Shown here: positions 52,582-61,440 of the stretch, piece after piece | Numbering within the stretch: the stretch's first letter is position 1 | Layout of the letters: the number at the start of each line of letters is the position of its first letter | Origin: CAKZQX01 sp034437035 | GTDB taxonomy: Bacteria > Chloroflexota > Chloroflexia > Chloroflexales > Chloroflexaceae | DNA: 64,000 bases | Assembly (NCBI GenBank): GCA_034437035.1 | Contig: DAOTUI010000072.1 | Location: forward strand, 62,001-126,000 | Direction: 5' to 3' | Notes under the pieces: generated by a model | Told to the model about the DNA's origin: nothing | The model's database searches: none | The model's input: only the letters and a program-made list of their open reading frames with translations | Translations under genes and position numbers: made by a program

Positions 52582-54237
52582 ATGACCATATCTTTTGAAA
52601 CGCTGGGGTTACGGCCTGAACTGCTTCAGGCGATTAGCGAGTCGGGCTATACCCAGCCAACACTTATTCAGGAAAAGACCATTCCGATCCTGCTGGAGGG
52701 CGGCGATGTGCTGGGGCAGGCCCAGACCGGCACCGGCAAGACGGCCGCGTTTGCGCTGCCTCTGCTGCACACGCTTGATCTGGAAACGCCCGGTGTGCAG
52801 GGGTTGGTGCTGACGCCAACGCGTGAACTGGCGCTCCAGGTGTCCAACGCGGTCTATCGCTACGGCCAGCATCGCAAGGTCCAGGTGCTGCCGATCTATG
52901 GGGGGCAGTCCTACAGCCGCCAGACCCGCCGCCTGGAACGGGGCGTGCATATCGTGGTCGGGACGCCGGGGCGTACCCTGGACCTGATCCGCCAGGGGTT
53001 GCTCGATCTGCACAGTGTGCGCTACCTGGTGCTGGACGAGGCCGATGAGATGCTCAAAATGGGCTTTATCGACGATGTCGAGGCAATTATGAGCGAGACA
53101 CCCGAGAACCGCCAGACGGCGCTCTTCTCGGCCACGCTGCCGCCGCCCATTCGCCGCCTGGCCGATGGCTATATGCGCGAGCCGCAGTATATCACCACGG
53201 GCGAGAGCACCCGCACTGTTGCGCAGACCGAGCAGCGCTACTACCTGCTGGACGAGTCCTCCAAGATCGGGGCAGTGACCCGCCTGCTCGAAGTGGAGGA
53301 TATCAAGAGTGCGCTGATTTTTACTCGCACCAAGGTCGGCGCGGCGGAACTGTCCGAGACGCTGCTGGCGCGGGGCTACTCTGCCGAGGCGCTGCATGGC
53401 GATCTCACACAGATGGCGCGTGAGATTGTGCTGCGCCGTTTTCGCCAGGGTCAGGTATCCATTCTGGTGGCAACCGACGTGGTTGCGCGCGGGTTGGATA
53501 TTCAGGATGTCTCGCATGTGATCAACTTTGATATGCCTTTCGACGCTGAGGATTATGTGCATCGCATCGGACGCACGGGACGGGCCGGACGTTCCGGCGT
53601 GGCGGTTACGCTGGTGACGGCACGTGAGGTACGGCGGCTACGCTCGATAGAGACCTTTACCCGGCAGTCGGTGATACGCGCGACGCTGCCCAGTGCCGCC
53701 GAAGTGCAGGCGCGGCGCGAGGAGCGTTTCCGGCAGGATCTTGACCAACTGTTGACCCAGACGGATCTGGATGATGCGCGTAGCCTGGTGGCGGATCTGA
53801 CTGCTGTCGGGTACGATCTGACTGAGGTTGCCGCCGCCGCCATTCATCTGGCGCGTTCGGAGGAAGCCCAGCGGCCGATTGACGAGGTGCGGGAGTTGTC
53901 GGAGCGGCATGAACGCGCCGAGTCGGGGCGTAAGCGCCGGGCCAGCCGATCCGCTGATGGAACCCGCCAGCCGCGCCGGTCGCGCCAGGGTGTACAGGAA
54001 CCGGGCATGGTGCGGCTGACGCTGGATCTGGGCCGGGCCCACGGTATCCGTCCCGGTGATGTTGTCGGGGCAATTGCGAGCGAGGCCGGGATACCGGGGC
54101 GCGGGATTGGCGCTATTGATATTCGCCAGAACCAGACCTTTGTCGATGTTAACGAACGGCATGCCGATAAAGTGCTGCGCCAGATGCGCCGCAGCCGACT
54201 GCGGGGACAGGCCATGAACCTGGTCCGCGCCGAGTAG
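52582..54237 (+). CDS. deaD: DEAD-box ATP-dependent RNA helicase with DbpA-type RNA-binding domain
   Basis: 551 residues from ATG 52582 (MTISFETLGL). All helicase motifs are present: Q motif PTLIQEKTIP, Walker A AQTGTGKTAAF, PTRELALQ, GTPGRTLDL, DEAD in LDEADEMLKMGF, SAT in FSATLPPP, and HRIGRTGRAG. The C-terminal region has a basic linker (about 440-475, RKRRASRSADGTRQPRRSRQ) and a domain (about 475-551) like the RNA-binding domain of DbpA/DeaD. These enzymes unwind RNA in ribosome assembly and mRNA decay, often under cold stress. An intrinsic terminator in the leader suggests attenuation control. Confidence 0.94.
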   Translation: MTISFETLGLRPELLQAISESGYTQPTLIQEKTIPILLEGGDVLGQAQTGTGKTAAFALPLLHTLDLETPGVQGLVLTPTRELALQVSNAVYRYGQHRKVQVLPIYGGQSYSRQTRRLERGVHIVVGTPGRTLDLIRQGLLDLHSVRYLVLDEADEMLKMGFIDDVEAIMSETPENRQTALFSATLPPPIRRLADGYMREPQYITTGESTRTVAQTEQRYYLLDESSKIGAVTRLLEVEDIKSALIFTRTKVGAAELSETLLARGYSAEALHGDLTQMAREIVLRRFRQGQVSILVATDVVARGLDIQDVSHVINFDMPFDAEDYVHRIGRTGRAGRSGVAVTLVTAREVRRLRSIETFTRQSVIRATLPSAAEVQARREERFRQDLDQLLTQTDLDDARSLVADLTAVGYDLTEVAAAAIHLARSEEAQRPIDEVRELSERHERAESGRKRRASRSADGTRQPRRSRQGVQEPGMVRLTLDLGRAHGIRPGDVVGAIASEAGIPGRGIGAIDIRQNQTFVDVNERHADKVLRQMRRSRLRGQAMNLVRAE

Positions 54238-54271
54238 GAACGTTCAGGGAGCGGGCGCAGGTCCGGTGGAG

Positions 54272-54952
54272 TTATGCGGGTAGTATCACCAGAACTGCGC
54301 CCAGTAGTGTCGCAATCGTAATCACCGTCAGCATCCCCGTCGGTGTATCCAGCGGGTGGGGCGAAGCCGGGTAGCGCAACGCTACCGCCAGGCCCACCAG
54401 GATCGTCGGCAGCGCCAGCACCCCGGCAAACAACGTCAGCGAGACGACCACCGCGCCTGTGCAGAGACTGCGAAGACGTGCCCGCGCCGCCCGGGCGGCA
54501 TGCACAAACAGCGGGTCAAGCCAGACCATCACCCCGATGGGGACGGCAAAGGTCGCCACGATGTACGCCCCGGCATAGAGTGCCGGCTGCGCCACGGGTG
54601 ATCCGCCCACTGCCCAGATCTGTTCAGCCGGTAGCGCCAACCCCAGGAACAGGCTAATCGTCCCCACATGAATGACCTGATCCAGCAAGAAGCTCACAAT
54701 TGACGGGCCGGGAACCATCCGCCCGTAATGCACCTTCCACCAGTCAGCAGCAATATGCACCGCCGTAATCCCCAGCATCAGCGGCCAGAGCGCCAGGGTT
54801 GCCGGGTCGAGCAGCGGCAAGAGCAGCATACAGAGCAGCACAATGCCCCCATGCAGCAGCAACCCGTACCAGTGCTGCTTCCGCACCACCAGCCAGTAGG
54901 GTTGCAACACAAAGTCGGCCACCAGATGCGCCAGCAGAAAGAGATAAAACAT
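54272..54952 (-). CDS. DUF3307-family integral membrane protein
   Basis: 226 residues from ATG 54952, preceded by GAGGT at 5 nt; a frame extending to 55075 has no support. The N-terminal segment FLLAHLVADFVLQPYWLVVRKQHWYGLLLHG (quoted in part here as the family hallmark) and HIAADWWKVHYG match DUF3307. About six hydrophobic segments are visible. The function of the family is unknown. It is convergent with the helicase gene, with a 34-bp gap. Confidence 0.85.
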   Translation of the reverse strand: MFYLFLLAHLVADFVLQPYWLVVRKQHWYGLLLHGGIVLLCMLLLPLLDPATLALWPLMLGITAVHIAADWWKVHYGRMVPGPSIVSFLLDQVIHVGTISLFLGLALPAEQIWAVGGSPVAQPALYAGAYIVATFAVPIGVMVWLDPLFVHAARAARARLRSLCTGAVVVSLTLFAGVLALPTILVGLAVALRYPASPHPLDTPTGMLTVITIATLLGAVLVILPA

Positions 54953-55023
54953 GATATACCTCACAAACACTGTTCTTCTATGATCAGAAAAACAATGCAC
55001 GAATAGCTTCTTACCTTTATGTA

Positions 55024-55213
55024 CACGACGTACGCAGTGGGTGCTCAAACCAGAGGTTTTATCCCGGTAGCACAATGCATTCTGCCTGCGGCAGCATGGT
55101 ACTCTTTTTCACAAAAATTTGCTCACGGAGCAAATTTTTGTGAAAAAGATCTGGGTTCTTCCGCCCTGCCGGAGGCGAGATCCGCTTTCAAACGCGTGAC
55201 TGCGTAACGCCTG
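55024..55213 (+). mobile_element. Palindromic MITE-like element, copy I
   Basis: Terminal repeats CACGACGTACGCAGT (55024-55038) and ACTGCGTAACGCCTG (55199-55213). The central hairpin is a 22-bp stem with loop ACG (55103-55149). No clear target duplication. It lies upstream of the DUF3307 gene. Confidence 0.85.
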
Positions 55214-55225
55214 TTTTTTAGACAA

Positions 55226-55340
55226 TAGAGTCTATGCACAATAAGCGGATGTGGCTTCCCAATGGGCTAAAAAGACAACCTTACCTGGTGGTGTTTAGCG
55301 CATTCTGATGCGGTTTCGTGCTTATTGTGCATAAGCTCTA
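55226..55340. mobile_element. Third-type inverted-repeat element (115 bp)
   Basis: TAGAGTCTATGCACAATAAGC-type end at 55226-55246 and its inverse at 55320-55340 match at 19 of 21 positions, with a perfect core TATGCACAATAAGC. The interior is non-coding. It starts 13 bp after palindromic copy I and is unrelated in sequence. Confidence 0.65.
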
Positions 55341-55498
55341 ATCATTTGCTTCTGGTGTAAAGACCAGGCAGGCTCATACCGGGGTGACAACACCGGAAGG
55401 ACAGACGGCTTTTTGCCGATAGGGACGCGCAGAAGTATGTCCGCAATGCGCGTCTTTACCATTGCATTCCATCCAAAAACCCTGCCGCCTGCACAACA
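55341..55498. other. Short gene-free region with a degraded REP-like palindrome
   Basis: Contains GGGACGCGC near 55424 and GCGCGTC near 55451, a decayed form of the palindrome found at 768 and 36310. Nothing else is recognised. Confidence 0.4.
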
Positions 55499-56185
55499 TC
55501 AATATTCAGGCAGGGCGTGCTGAAGCTGCCCCAGATCGAGAATGCGCACGCACGCCCGCTCCACTTGAATCAACCCCTGATCGCGCAGATTGGCAAGCAC
55601 CCGGTTAACCGTCTCGCGCGTCGTTCCCGACAGGCTGGCAAGATCATCCTGGGTCAGATGCAACTCGATACTGGTTGCGCCGCCGTTTGTGACGCCATAG
55701 CGGGCCGCCAGGTTGAGCAGTTGATGCACTACCCGCTGTGGGGCGGTGTAGTTTGCCAGATGCCCGGCGTAGGTGTTGCTACTGCGCAGGCGGGCTGCCA
55801 GCGTCTCCAGAATGGCGATGGCAATCGCGGGATGCTCCGTGACGATTGGCACAAAATCGGTGCGGTGCAGCGTCAGCGTTCGGGTTGGCACCATCGCCTC
55901 GGCACTGGCCGAACGTGGCTGGTTATCCAGCAGCGCCAACTCACCGAAGAAATCCCCGGTGCGAAAAATTGTCACCGACAACTCCTGCCCGGTTTCACCG
56001 CTGGTGTAGATGCGCACCTGACCATTTGCAATAATGTAGAGCACACTGCCAGGACTCCCCTGGTGAAAAATCGTTTCGCCCCGCTTGAAGGTCGCATTTC
56101 CCAGGCGTGCAGCCAGCAGATCAAGCTGATCATCGCTGAGACGCGAGAAGGGAGCGACACTCCGCAGCAGTTTTTGTTTATTCAT
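55499..56185 (-). CDS. Crp/Fnr-family transcriptional regulator (cAMP-type)
   Basis: 228 residues. The cyclic-nucleotide-binding domain covers about 10-120; the phosphate-binding cassette FGELALLDNQPRSASAEA keeps Glu82, Arg91 and Ser92, the residues that hold cAMP in CRP. A Fnr-like Cys cluster is absent. The C-terminal helix-turn-helix (about 165-200) is LTQDDLASLSGTTRETVNRVLANL, quoted in part. A TCAC-5 nt-GTGA dyad lies upstream at 56258-56270 but does not fit the classical CRP site. The window also encodes a class III adenylate cyclase, so a cAMP signalling circuit is plausible. Confidence 0.93.
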   Translation of the reverse strand: MNKQKLLRSVAPFSRLSDDQLDLLAARLGNATFKRGETIFHQGSPGSVLYIIANGQVRIYTSGETGQELSVTIFRTGDFFGELALLDNQPRSASAEAMVPTRTLTLHRTDFVPIVTEHPAIAIAILETLAARLRSSNTYAGHLANYTAPQRVVHQLLNLAARYGVTNGGATSIELHLTQDDLASLSGTTRETVNRVLANLRDQGLIQVERACVRILDLGQLQHALPEY

Positions 56186-56407
56186 TGCGCGCCTCCTGGC
56201 TGACCACTGAGATATTTCTAGTATAGAACGCTTTTGCGCAGCGCACTATGATCGCTGTCACGCATTGTGATAATCGGCTCAGGAAATACAACCAGCGACG
56301 GTTGGCGGGCAGCCCGACCGTCGCAACCGATGCGTTGCGCACTACCCGCAGAACTATCATACCAGGGAAGGCTTACCAAAATGATGCATGCGGTTACGAT
56401 CAGGTGA

Positions 56408-56665
56408 TACGACGTACGCGGTGGGATCCGGATCACGAATAACGCGAAATAAGCGAAAAGCGCGAAACTGCTGGTGCTGACATGCGTTACACGAGCCTAT
56501 GTTCAATGGGGAATGGCGCCTCTAGCCGGACCGAAGAAACCCGCTTTTTCACAAAAATGTTGCACTTTATGCAACATTTTTGTGAAAAAAGATCAAAATG
56601 TACCACGCTGCCGCAGGCCAAGACTGCCTTTGTGGATGTACATGTCTGATTTGTATGCCCATTGC
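56408..56665 (-). mobile_element. Palindromic MITE-like element, copy J (degenerate, enlarged)
   Basis: A terminal repeat-like TACGACGTACGCGGT (56408) and ATTGCGTAACTCGTA (56651-56665) bound a 258-bp segment. One inner arm is decayed and the other is CTGCCGCAGGCC. The central hairpin is intact: 20 perfect base pairs with loop CTTTA (56545-56589). An additional 50-60 bp near the left end may be an insertion. Confidence 0.65.
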
Positions 56666-56766
56666 GTAACTCGTATATGTGAAACAGCAGAGCGCGTTGA
56701 AGAGGGAAAATTCTCCAGGGGATGTTGCCGGTAAGGACGTGCGGCTGCGCGTCCGCCTCATTTTGG

Positions 56767-56817
56767 CAGGAGTTACCTGGTACGGTCTGTTCCGTCCTGA
56801 TGACCGCGTAACTCCGG
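56767..56817. repeat. Deletion derivative with only the two element ends
   Basis: CAGGAGTTACCTGGT (56767-56781) and ACCGCGTAACTCCGG (56803-56817) match both terminal repeats of the palindromic family, separated by 21 bp. All inner arms are lost. Confidence 0.6.
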
Positions 56818-56854
56818 TAACTTGTGTGACAGTAAAATGGATAAAGAAAAGAAA

Positions 56855-56905
56855 TACAACCAGGAAAAACCTGCACAGAGCACGAGCAAGGTCTTCCTGG
56901 TTGTA
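56855..56905 (-). terminator. Probable terminator of the 287-residue gene
   Basis: TACAACCAGGAA (56855-56866) and TTCCTGGTTGTA (56894-56905) pair perfectly over 12 bp around a 27-nt loop. On the minus strand the stem is followed by TTTCTTTTCTTT. It lies 14 bp after the stop codon. Confidence 0.65.
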
Positions 56906-56918
56906 GAGGTGCAGACTG

Positions 56919-57782
56919 CTAGAGCGGGCTTTCGGCGACCCGGCCGCTGTGGTTGCGTGGTGCAGAGTAGACCGCTTCGCCGTCGCCTTCCGGTTCGCTG
57001 TAGGTGTTGGCAACCAGATCTTCGCCCAGGGCAATCTGGTTTGAGGTGGCAACGGACCAGGCCATTGTCGCATCAAGCAGATTTTCGATCAGGGGCACCC
57101 AGGCTTTGCGAATGTAGTGTGCAACCAGGTAGGACCGCTCGATGGGGTTCGGTATCTGGGCCACCATCGGCACAATCTCTTTCTTCTGCGTACCACCGCG
57201 TGCCACCTCTGCGCCCGGCCCCAGGGGAATGCTGCATGCATAAAATGGCGGATTGAGCGGCGTCTGACCTTGCTGGGCGCGCAGTCGGTCAATCGCGTCC
57301 AGCACATCGTACTGGCGCATCAGCGCCTCGAGCATATCGCCGGTCAGGGTACTCTTTACCGAGACCAGCAGCGGCTCGGTATAGCCAACCTCAAGCAGCG
57401 GTCGCATCAATGCGCGCAACTTGAGCACCGACTGGGGCCGGCCATCCGGCAGCGTCCGCCAGGCATAGGCGATGCCGTAGCGCTCCGGGTCGGTGCGCAT
57501 CTCACCAATGCTTTGAACGCCCTCGGCAATCACAAACAGATCCGCCGTTTCAACCGCCCAGTGCGTTACCAGGTTGCCACCACTATGCCGGATCGTGACG
57601 GTACTGAAGCCCGCCTGCTGCATGGCTTCGTCCAGTGCCTCCACCCGTCCGGTCTGGATCAACCACCCGGCGTAGATGCTGCGCTGCTGCGTCTGCAGAC
57701 CCGTTGACCATTGCAGCAACGGATCGGCCACACGCGCCAGCGGTCGTCGTGCCGGGCCCCGCGAGAACGATACTTCTTCCAT
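56919..57782 (-). CDS. Unknown soluble protein of 287 residues
   Basis: The start has AGAGG 7 nt upstream. I do not recognise the family. The N-terminal 45 residues are basic and Pro-rich; the middle alternates strands and helices (TVTIRHSGGNLVTHWAV, TADLFVIAEGVQSIGEM, YGIAYAWRTLPDGRPQSVLKLRA, quoted in parts), followed by helical ALMRPLLEVGYTEPLLVSVKS and a segment with FYACSIPLGPGAEVARGGTQKKEIVPM. No signal peptide, membrane segment or metal motif is visible. It ends with its own terminator, and its neighbours offer no functional hint. Confidence 0.65.
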   Translation of the reverse strand: MEEVSFSRGPARRPLARVADPLLQWSTGLQTQQRSIYAGWLIQTGRVEALDEAMQQAGFSTVTIRHSGGNLVTHWAVETADLFVIAEGVQSIGEMRTDPERYGIAYAWRTLPDGRPQSVLKLRALMRPLLEVGYTEPLLVSVKSTLTGDMLEALMRQYDVLDAIDRLRAQQGQTPLNPPFYACSIPLGPGAEVARGGTQKKEIVPMVAQIPNPIERSYLVAHYIRKAWVPLIENLLDATMAWSVATSNQIALGEDLVANTYSEPEGDGEAVYSAPRNHSGRVAESPL

Positions 57783-57890
57783 ACGTTGCCTCTATCCTTA
57801 CCAATGCGCTTCCCCGTTCTGCGCCCCGCAGGTGTCCACGGTAGCTGAGGATAGTATAACACATCTGTTCTCTTTTGCCAACAGGAGGTT

Positions 57891-57956
57891 ACAGATTACG
57901 GATTACGCGTTGCGAACTACAGACTACGGACTACGGACTACGGATTACAGACTACA
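57891..57956. repeat. Degenerate heptamer repeat (GACTACG) overlapping a stop codon
   Basis: About nine imperfect copies of GACTACG or GATTACG run from 57891 to 57956 and include the stop codon of the GNAT gene at 57952-57954. Slippage here would alter that protein's C-terminus. Confidence 0.7.
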
Positions 57957-58740
57957 ACCGAAACCGTACAAAGGCAAAGCGTTCGGCGGGCCAGAAGCCC
58001 AGTCGTCGGTAGGCGGCATAGGCGCTGTTGTTGGCGGTCATAACCAGCAGGTAGACGCGTGGGGCCAGGGTAAAACCGGTGCGGGCCAGAGTACTGACGC
58101 AGGCGCGCGAGAATCCCTGGCGGCGGTAGGCCGGGTGGGTCACAACATTGCCGATTTCAATCACATCGGTGGTGGCAAAGTGGGTTGCGGCCATTGCGAC
58201 AAGCTGCTCAGCGACAAATGCGCCAAAGGCGGGTCCATTTGCCAGAATGCCGGGACGCCAGGCAACCATGCCGCCCTGCTCTGCCAATGCCTGCATTGCC
58301 GGCAGATCCGCTTCTTGCAATCGCCGGATATCGGGTAGTTCGTGCGGTTTGAGCGTCTCCGGTTCGACCACCATCTGCCACTCTAACTCCAGCGACTCAA
58401 CCTGGACATATTGGGACAACTGCCGGGCGCGATGTTCGGGGACGACTGTGCTGATCGTGTCGGTACGCAGCGCGGGAACACGCTCGGCCAGCGCTGCCAG
58501 CAGTGTCGGCAACGGGTCGCCCAGTTCGGCCACGAAGGTCACTGCCGGAAAGGGCAGATCGCGGTAGTGGGAGGCCACTCCCTGGATCAGTCCCCGGCTG
58601 TGGGCCACCACAACCGCACAGTTTGTGCGTAGTTGTGTCAGGTTCGAGAGGGGAATAGCATTGCGGTAAGGTGCCCGGCGCAGATACTCCAGCGCATGCG
58701 GCTGCCGGACATTATCAAGATCCGAGATCTCTAAGGTCAT
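57952..58740 (-). CDS. GNAT-family N-acetyltransferase (two-domain)
   Basis: 262 residues from ATG 58740, with GGAG 7 nt upstream; the open frame continues to 59157 but only through repeat DNA. The C-terminal half is a clear GNAT domain: VIEIGNVVTHPAYRRQGFSRACVSTL includes the acetyl-CoA loop RRQGFS, followed by VYLLVMTANNSAYAAYRRLGF. The N-terminal half (MTLEISDLDNVRQPHALEYLRRAP) is the GCN5-related domain of the FeeM/GNAT_acetyltr_2-like group. The substrate is unknown. The last codon region lies in a heptamer repeat. Confidence 0.88.
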   Translation of the reverse strand: MTLEISDLDNVRQPHALEYLRRAPYRNAIPLSNLTQLRTNCAVVVAHSRGLIQGVASHYRDLPFPAVTFVAELGDPLPTLLAALAERVPALRTDTISTVVPEHRARQLSQYVQVESLELEWQMVVEPETLKPHELPDIRRLQEADLPAMQALAEQGGMVAWRPGILANGPAFGAFVAEQLVAMAATHFATTDVIEIGNVVTHPAYRRQGFSRACVSTLARTGFTLAPRVYLLVMTANNSAYAAYRRLGFWPAERFAFVRFRL

Positions 58741-58979
58741 AGCTTGTCTCCAGACGCGATCAGGCACACTCCACACGAATGCAGCCAGGCATAAGCCGAG
58801 GTTCCAGGCAAGCAGGCTTACCTCCACTTTATTGTACGCAGCCTGGCACCATCCGGCAACCTGGAGCCTGTTAAGAAATTCTTTACGCTCATTTAACGCC
58901 TTCTTAACTTGAGCTAACAAATCATTAAATAACCAAACATATACTGAATTCTGTGTGTACTCCTGACGACAATTACTGA

Positions 58980-59174
58980 CACGAGTTACGCGGTTGACAT
59001 GCAAACCGGACGTTTCACCCGATGGAAGCTCGATTCGCCTGCGGCAGCGTGGTACGTTTTGATCTTTTTCAAGAAATTTTGGCGCTATGCGCCAAAATTT
59101 CTTGAAAAAGAATGTCCTGTTCCGCCCTGCCGGAGGCGACATGCTCTTCTGGGACAATGACCGCGTAAGTCGTG
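58980..59174 (+). mobile_element. Palindromic MITE-like element, copy K
   Basis: Terminal repeats CACGAGTTACGCGGT (58980-58994) and ACCGCGTAAGTCGTG (59160-59174). The central hairpin is a perfect 23-bp stem with loop TAT (59063-59111), and its stem contains GGCGC, unlike the AT-rich stems of other copies. Copy L follows after 7 bp. Confidence 0.88.
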
Positions 59175-59181
59175 TCTATGA

Positions 59182-59375
59182 CACGAGTTATACGGTATAG
59201 ACTGTTTCAGCCTCGTACCAGACCCAAAAGCCGGTTTCGCCTGCGGCAGCATGGTACTTTTTATCTTGTTTCACAAAATGTTGCACATAGTGCAAGACTT
59301 TTGTGAAACAAGATGGTTTCTTCCGCCCTGCCGGAGACAGAATTTCCTGCCGGGTCAACGACCATCTAATTCCTG
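59182..59375 (+). mobile_element. Palindromic MITE-like element, copy L
   Basis: Terminal repeats CACGAGTTATACGGT (59182) and ACCATCTAATTCCTG (to 59375), both decayed. The flanks TCTATGA (59175-59181) and TCTGTAA (59376-59382) match at five of seven positions. The central hairpin (59253-59304) has 16 outer and 6 inner pairs with an internal mismatch. Confidence 0.8.
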
Positions 59376-59389
59376 TCTGTAACGGCATC

Positions 59390-61231
59390 CTATGGCGCAA
59401 TCACCAGCGGCAAGTAGACGCTGTTCTGGGCCCGCGCTTCCAGATATGGTGAAACATTGCCCGCCATATCCTGGAAGCAGACCCGAATGCTGATGACGCC
59501 GGCAGGCAGGGGCACCTCCGCATAGTAGGAGTGATCCGGGTCATCCTCAGCCGTCAGCCGGCGCTCAATCGCGGCTGCCTGGAGATGCCACACATTTTCA
59601 CCATCATTGACTTCGATCTCGACGGCTTCAACCCCACTGCCCTGATCCTCGGCCTGGAGTACCGCCAGCATGCCGGAGCCGCGCTTCAACACAACCTTGC
59701 CCACCGGCGGGTCTGTATCAACCAGTACCGTTTGCATGTATGCCGGGGACGTATACCCGTTGGTATCGCGGAAGCGCACATACACCGGCTGGGCCTCATC
59801 ATATCCGGCTTTCAGTTGAACCAGCGGACGTGGTTCGTACGGCTGCCAATCCACATCGCCGAAGAGCGGATCGCGGCTGATCTGCATTGCCGCAGTATCG
59901 GCGGGCGCTTCCAGTTCGAGCGTAATTGCAGTGGTGTTACTCAGTTCGGGCGCACGCACCTGGTACACGGGCTGCGCGCCAATGCCACTGATGGTAACGG
60001 GCAGACTGACCGGGGCGGAGCTAATGCCCATACGATTGACCGCCCGTACCTCTAACTGGTGGACTCCATCATAGAGAACCGCCTCGAAGGAAAAATCCTC
60101 ACTGGTGCTGTCAAACGCGCCATCAGCGGGGATTGCCGTCTGCCAGGGGCCACTGTCGGCGCGGTATTCTACGCGCTCAATGGGGTTAATGCTGACGGTG
60201 CGCAAGAATGGAGAGGGATATCCCGTATCGCTACTCTGCCCGGTAATAACCGGTCGCTCACCGGGTTCGACGGTTTGAACCGGATTGAGATCCAGGTGGG
60301 GAGTTGTGTCGAGCGGATCGATAATTCCATCCGCATCGCTGTCATAGTAGCCAAGTTGGGCCAGCGCTGAGGGATCAATCTCGCCATTAGCATAGGCCGA
60401 CACGGGCGCGAGCATAATACTCGGCAGATTAGTCGGGCAGCCTCCGATCTGACTGTTAGTGGTGGGGGTATGCAGGTAGCCGCTGCGTTGCTCACAGGGA
60501 ACCTGGGCCGATTTATACTGATCGAGTGCGCCAAAGATATGGCCCATCTCGTGGGCGGCCACCGGGGCTAACCGCTGCTGACCATACGAGCCAACGTCCG
60601 AGGTCAGGACCATAAATGGACCATTGATATAAGCGTAGGCAAAGCGGTTGTCGGCAAAACGTCCATTGGCGTCGTTTGCGCTGTTGGCAACGAAAATGAG
60701 TGTGGCCCAGTCGCTCCCCTGCTGTTCACGCAGGTCGTACGCGGCTGCATAGGCTTTTTCAAAATAGTTCCCGCTGTATCCCATGTTGCCGAGCAGATCA
60801 CCAATCCAGAGACCCTCTTCATACAGGCTGTAGTTAATCGGCTCGTAGGCCGTCGGGACAACCTGCACATCCAGGTGGAACCGCAACCGCGCCCCGGGTA
60901 ACTGCTCAGTCCACCAGTCCAGGGAAGCCTGCACCTGTTCCGTGACGGCCGCAATCTCGGACGTGGTCCAGTCTTCCAGGGAGGGCTCGGCACTACCGTT
61001 GCTCTCCGGCAGAATCATCCGGACGGCCACATCCCCGGCCATAAACTGGCTGGGACCGGCAGATTGCCACAGGAGATCTGGTGGTGGGGGCGGTACCAGG
61101 GCATCATCCGTGAGCGGTTCCGGCGTTTCCCCGGTGCCGGCCGACCCGGTTGCCGGCACGGGATAGCCGAACGTAAGCCCGGCGAATAAGAGGACAAAGC
61201 AGAATAGGAGAGTACGATATTTGGTACGCAT
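59390..61231 (-). CDS. Secreted zinc metallopeptidase with C-terminal beta domains
   Basis: 613 residues. A signal peptide (1-29) precedes a metallopeptidase domain (about 60-300) with HEMGHIFGALDQY: His227, Glu228, His231 and Asp237, an HExxHxxxxxD zinc site. NDANGRFADNRFAYAYI and IMLAPVSAYANGEID fill the domain. SDADGIIDPLD (about 300) is a calcium-binding-type loop. Two or three beta-sandwich modules follow (about 330-590), with DTDPPVGKVVL and DMAGNVSPY typical of bacterial Ig-like folds. The last residues are NSVYLPLVIAP, a short hydrophobic tail common on secreted Chloroflexota proteins. The product is probably extracellular. Confidence 0.88.
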   Translation of the reverse strand: MRTKYRTLLFCFVLLFAGLTFGYPVPATGSAGTGETPEPLTDDALVPPPPPDLLWQSAGPSQFMAGDVAVRMILPESNGSAEPSLEDWTTSEIAAVTEQVQASLDWWTEQLPGARLRFHLDVQVVPTAYEPINYSLYEEGLWIGDLLGNMGYSGNYFEKAYAAAYDLREQQGSDWATLIFVANSANDANGRFADNRFAYAYINGPFMVLTSDVGSYGQQRLAPVAAHEMGHIFGALDQYKSAQVPCEQRSGYLHTPTTNSQIGGCPTNLPSIMLAPVSAYANGEIDPSALAQLGYYDSDADGIIDPLDTTPHLDLNPVQTVEPGERPVITGQSSDTGYPSPFLRTVSINPIERVEYRADSGPWQTAIPADGAFDSTSEDFSFEAVLYDGVHQLEVRAVNRMGISSAPVSLPVTISGIGAQPVYQVRAPELSNTTAITLELEAPADTAAMQISRDPLFGDVDWQPYEPRPLVQLKAGYDEAQPVYVRFRDTNGYTSPAYMQTVLVDTDPPVGKVVLKRGSGMLAVLQAEDQGSGVEAVEIEVNDGENVWHLQAAAIERRLTAEDDPDHSYYAEVPLPAGVISIRVCFQDMAGNVSPYLEARAQNSVYLPLVIAP

Positions 61232-61440
61232 GGTGTTCCCATAGTGTAATGCAGGTCTTGACCATATGGAACAATAGATATGACAATGTCCAGCATGCTA
61301 ATGTCGGCAGTAAAAACTACTGACAAAGGCAGCATAACGCGATATTCAAGTTATGCCAAGAGGCGCAAAGTCCTGTCACGCTCAGGCATGTGGGGGAGCA
61401 AGGGACTAGTGCTGGTAGGCGCGAGGTACTATTTGAAATT

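Noticed and set aside
58741..59157. N-terminal extension of the GNAT protein
   Set aside because: The extra frame runs through palindromic copy K; GGAG before ATG 58740 marks the real start.
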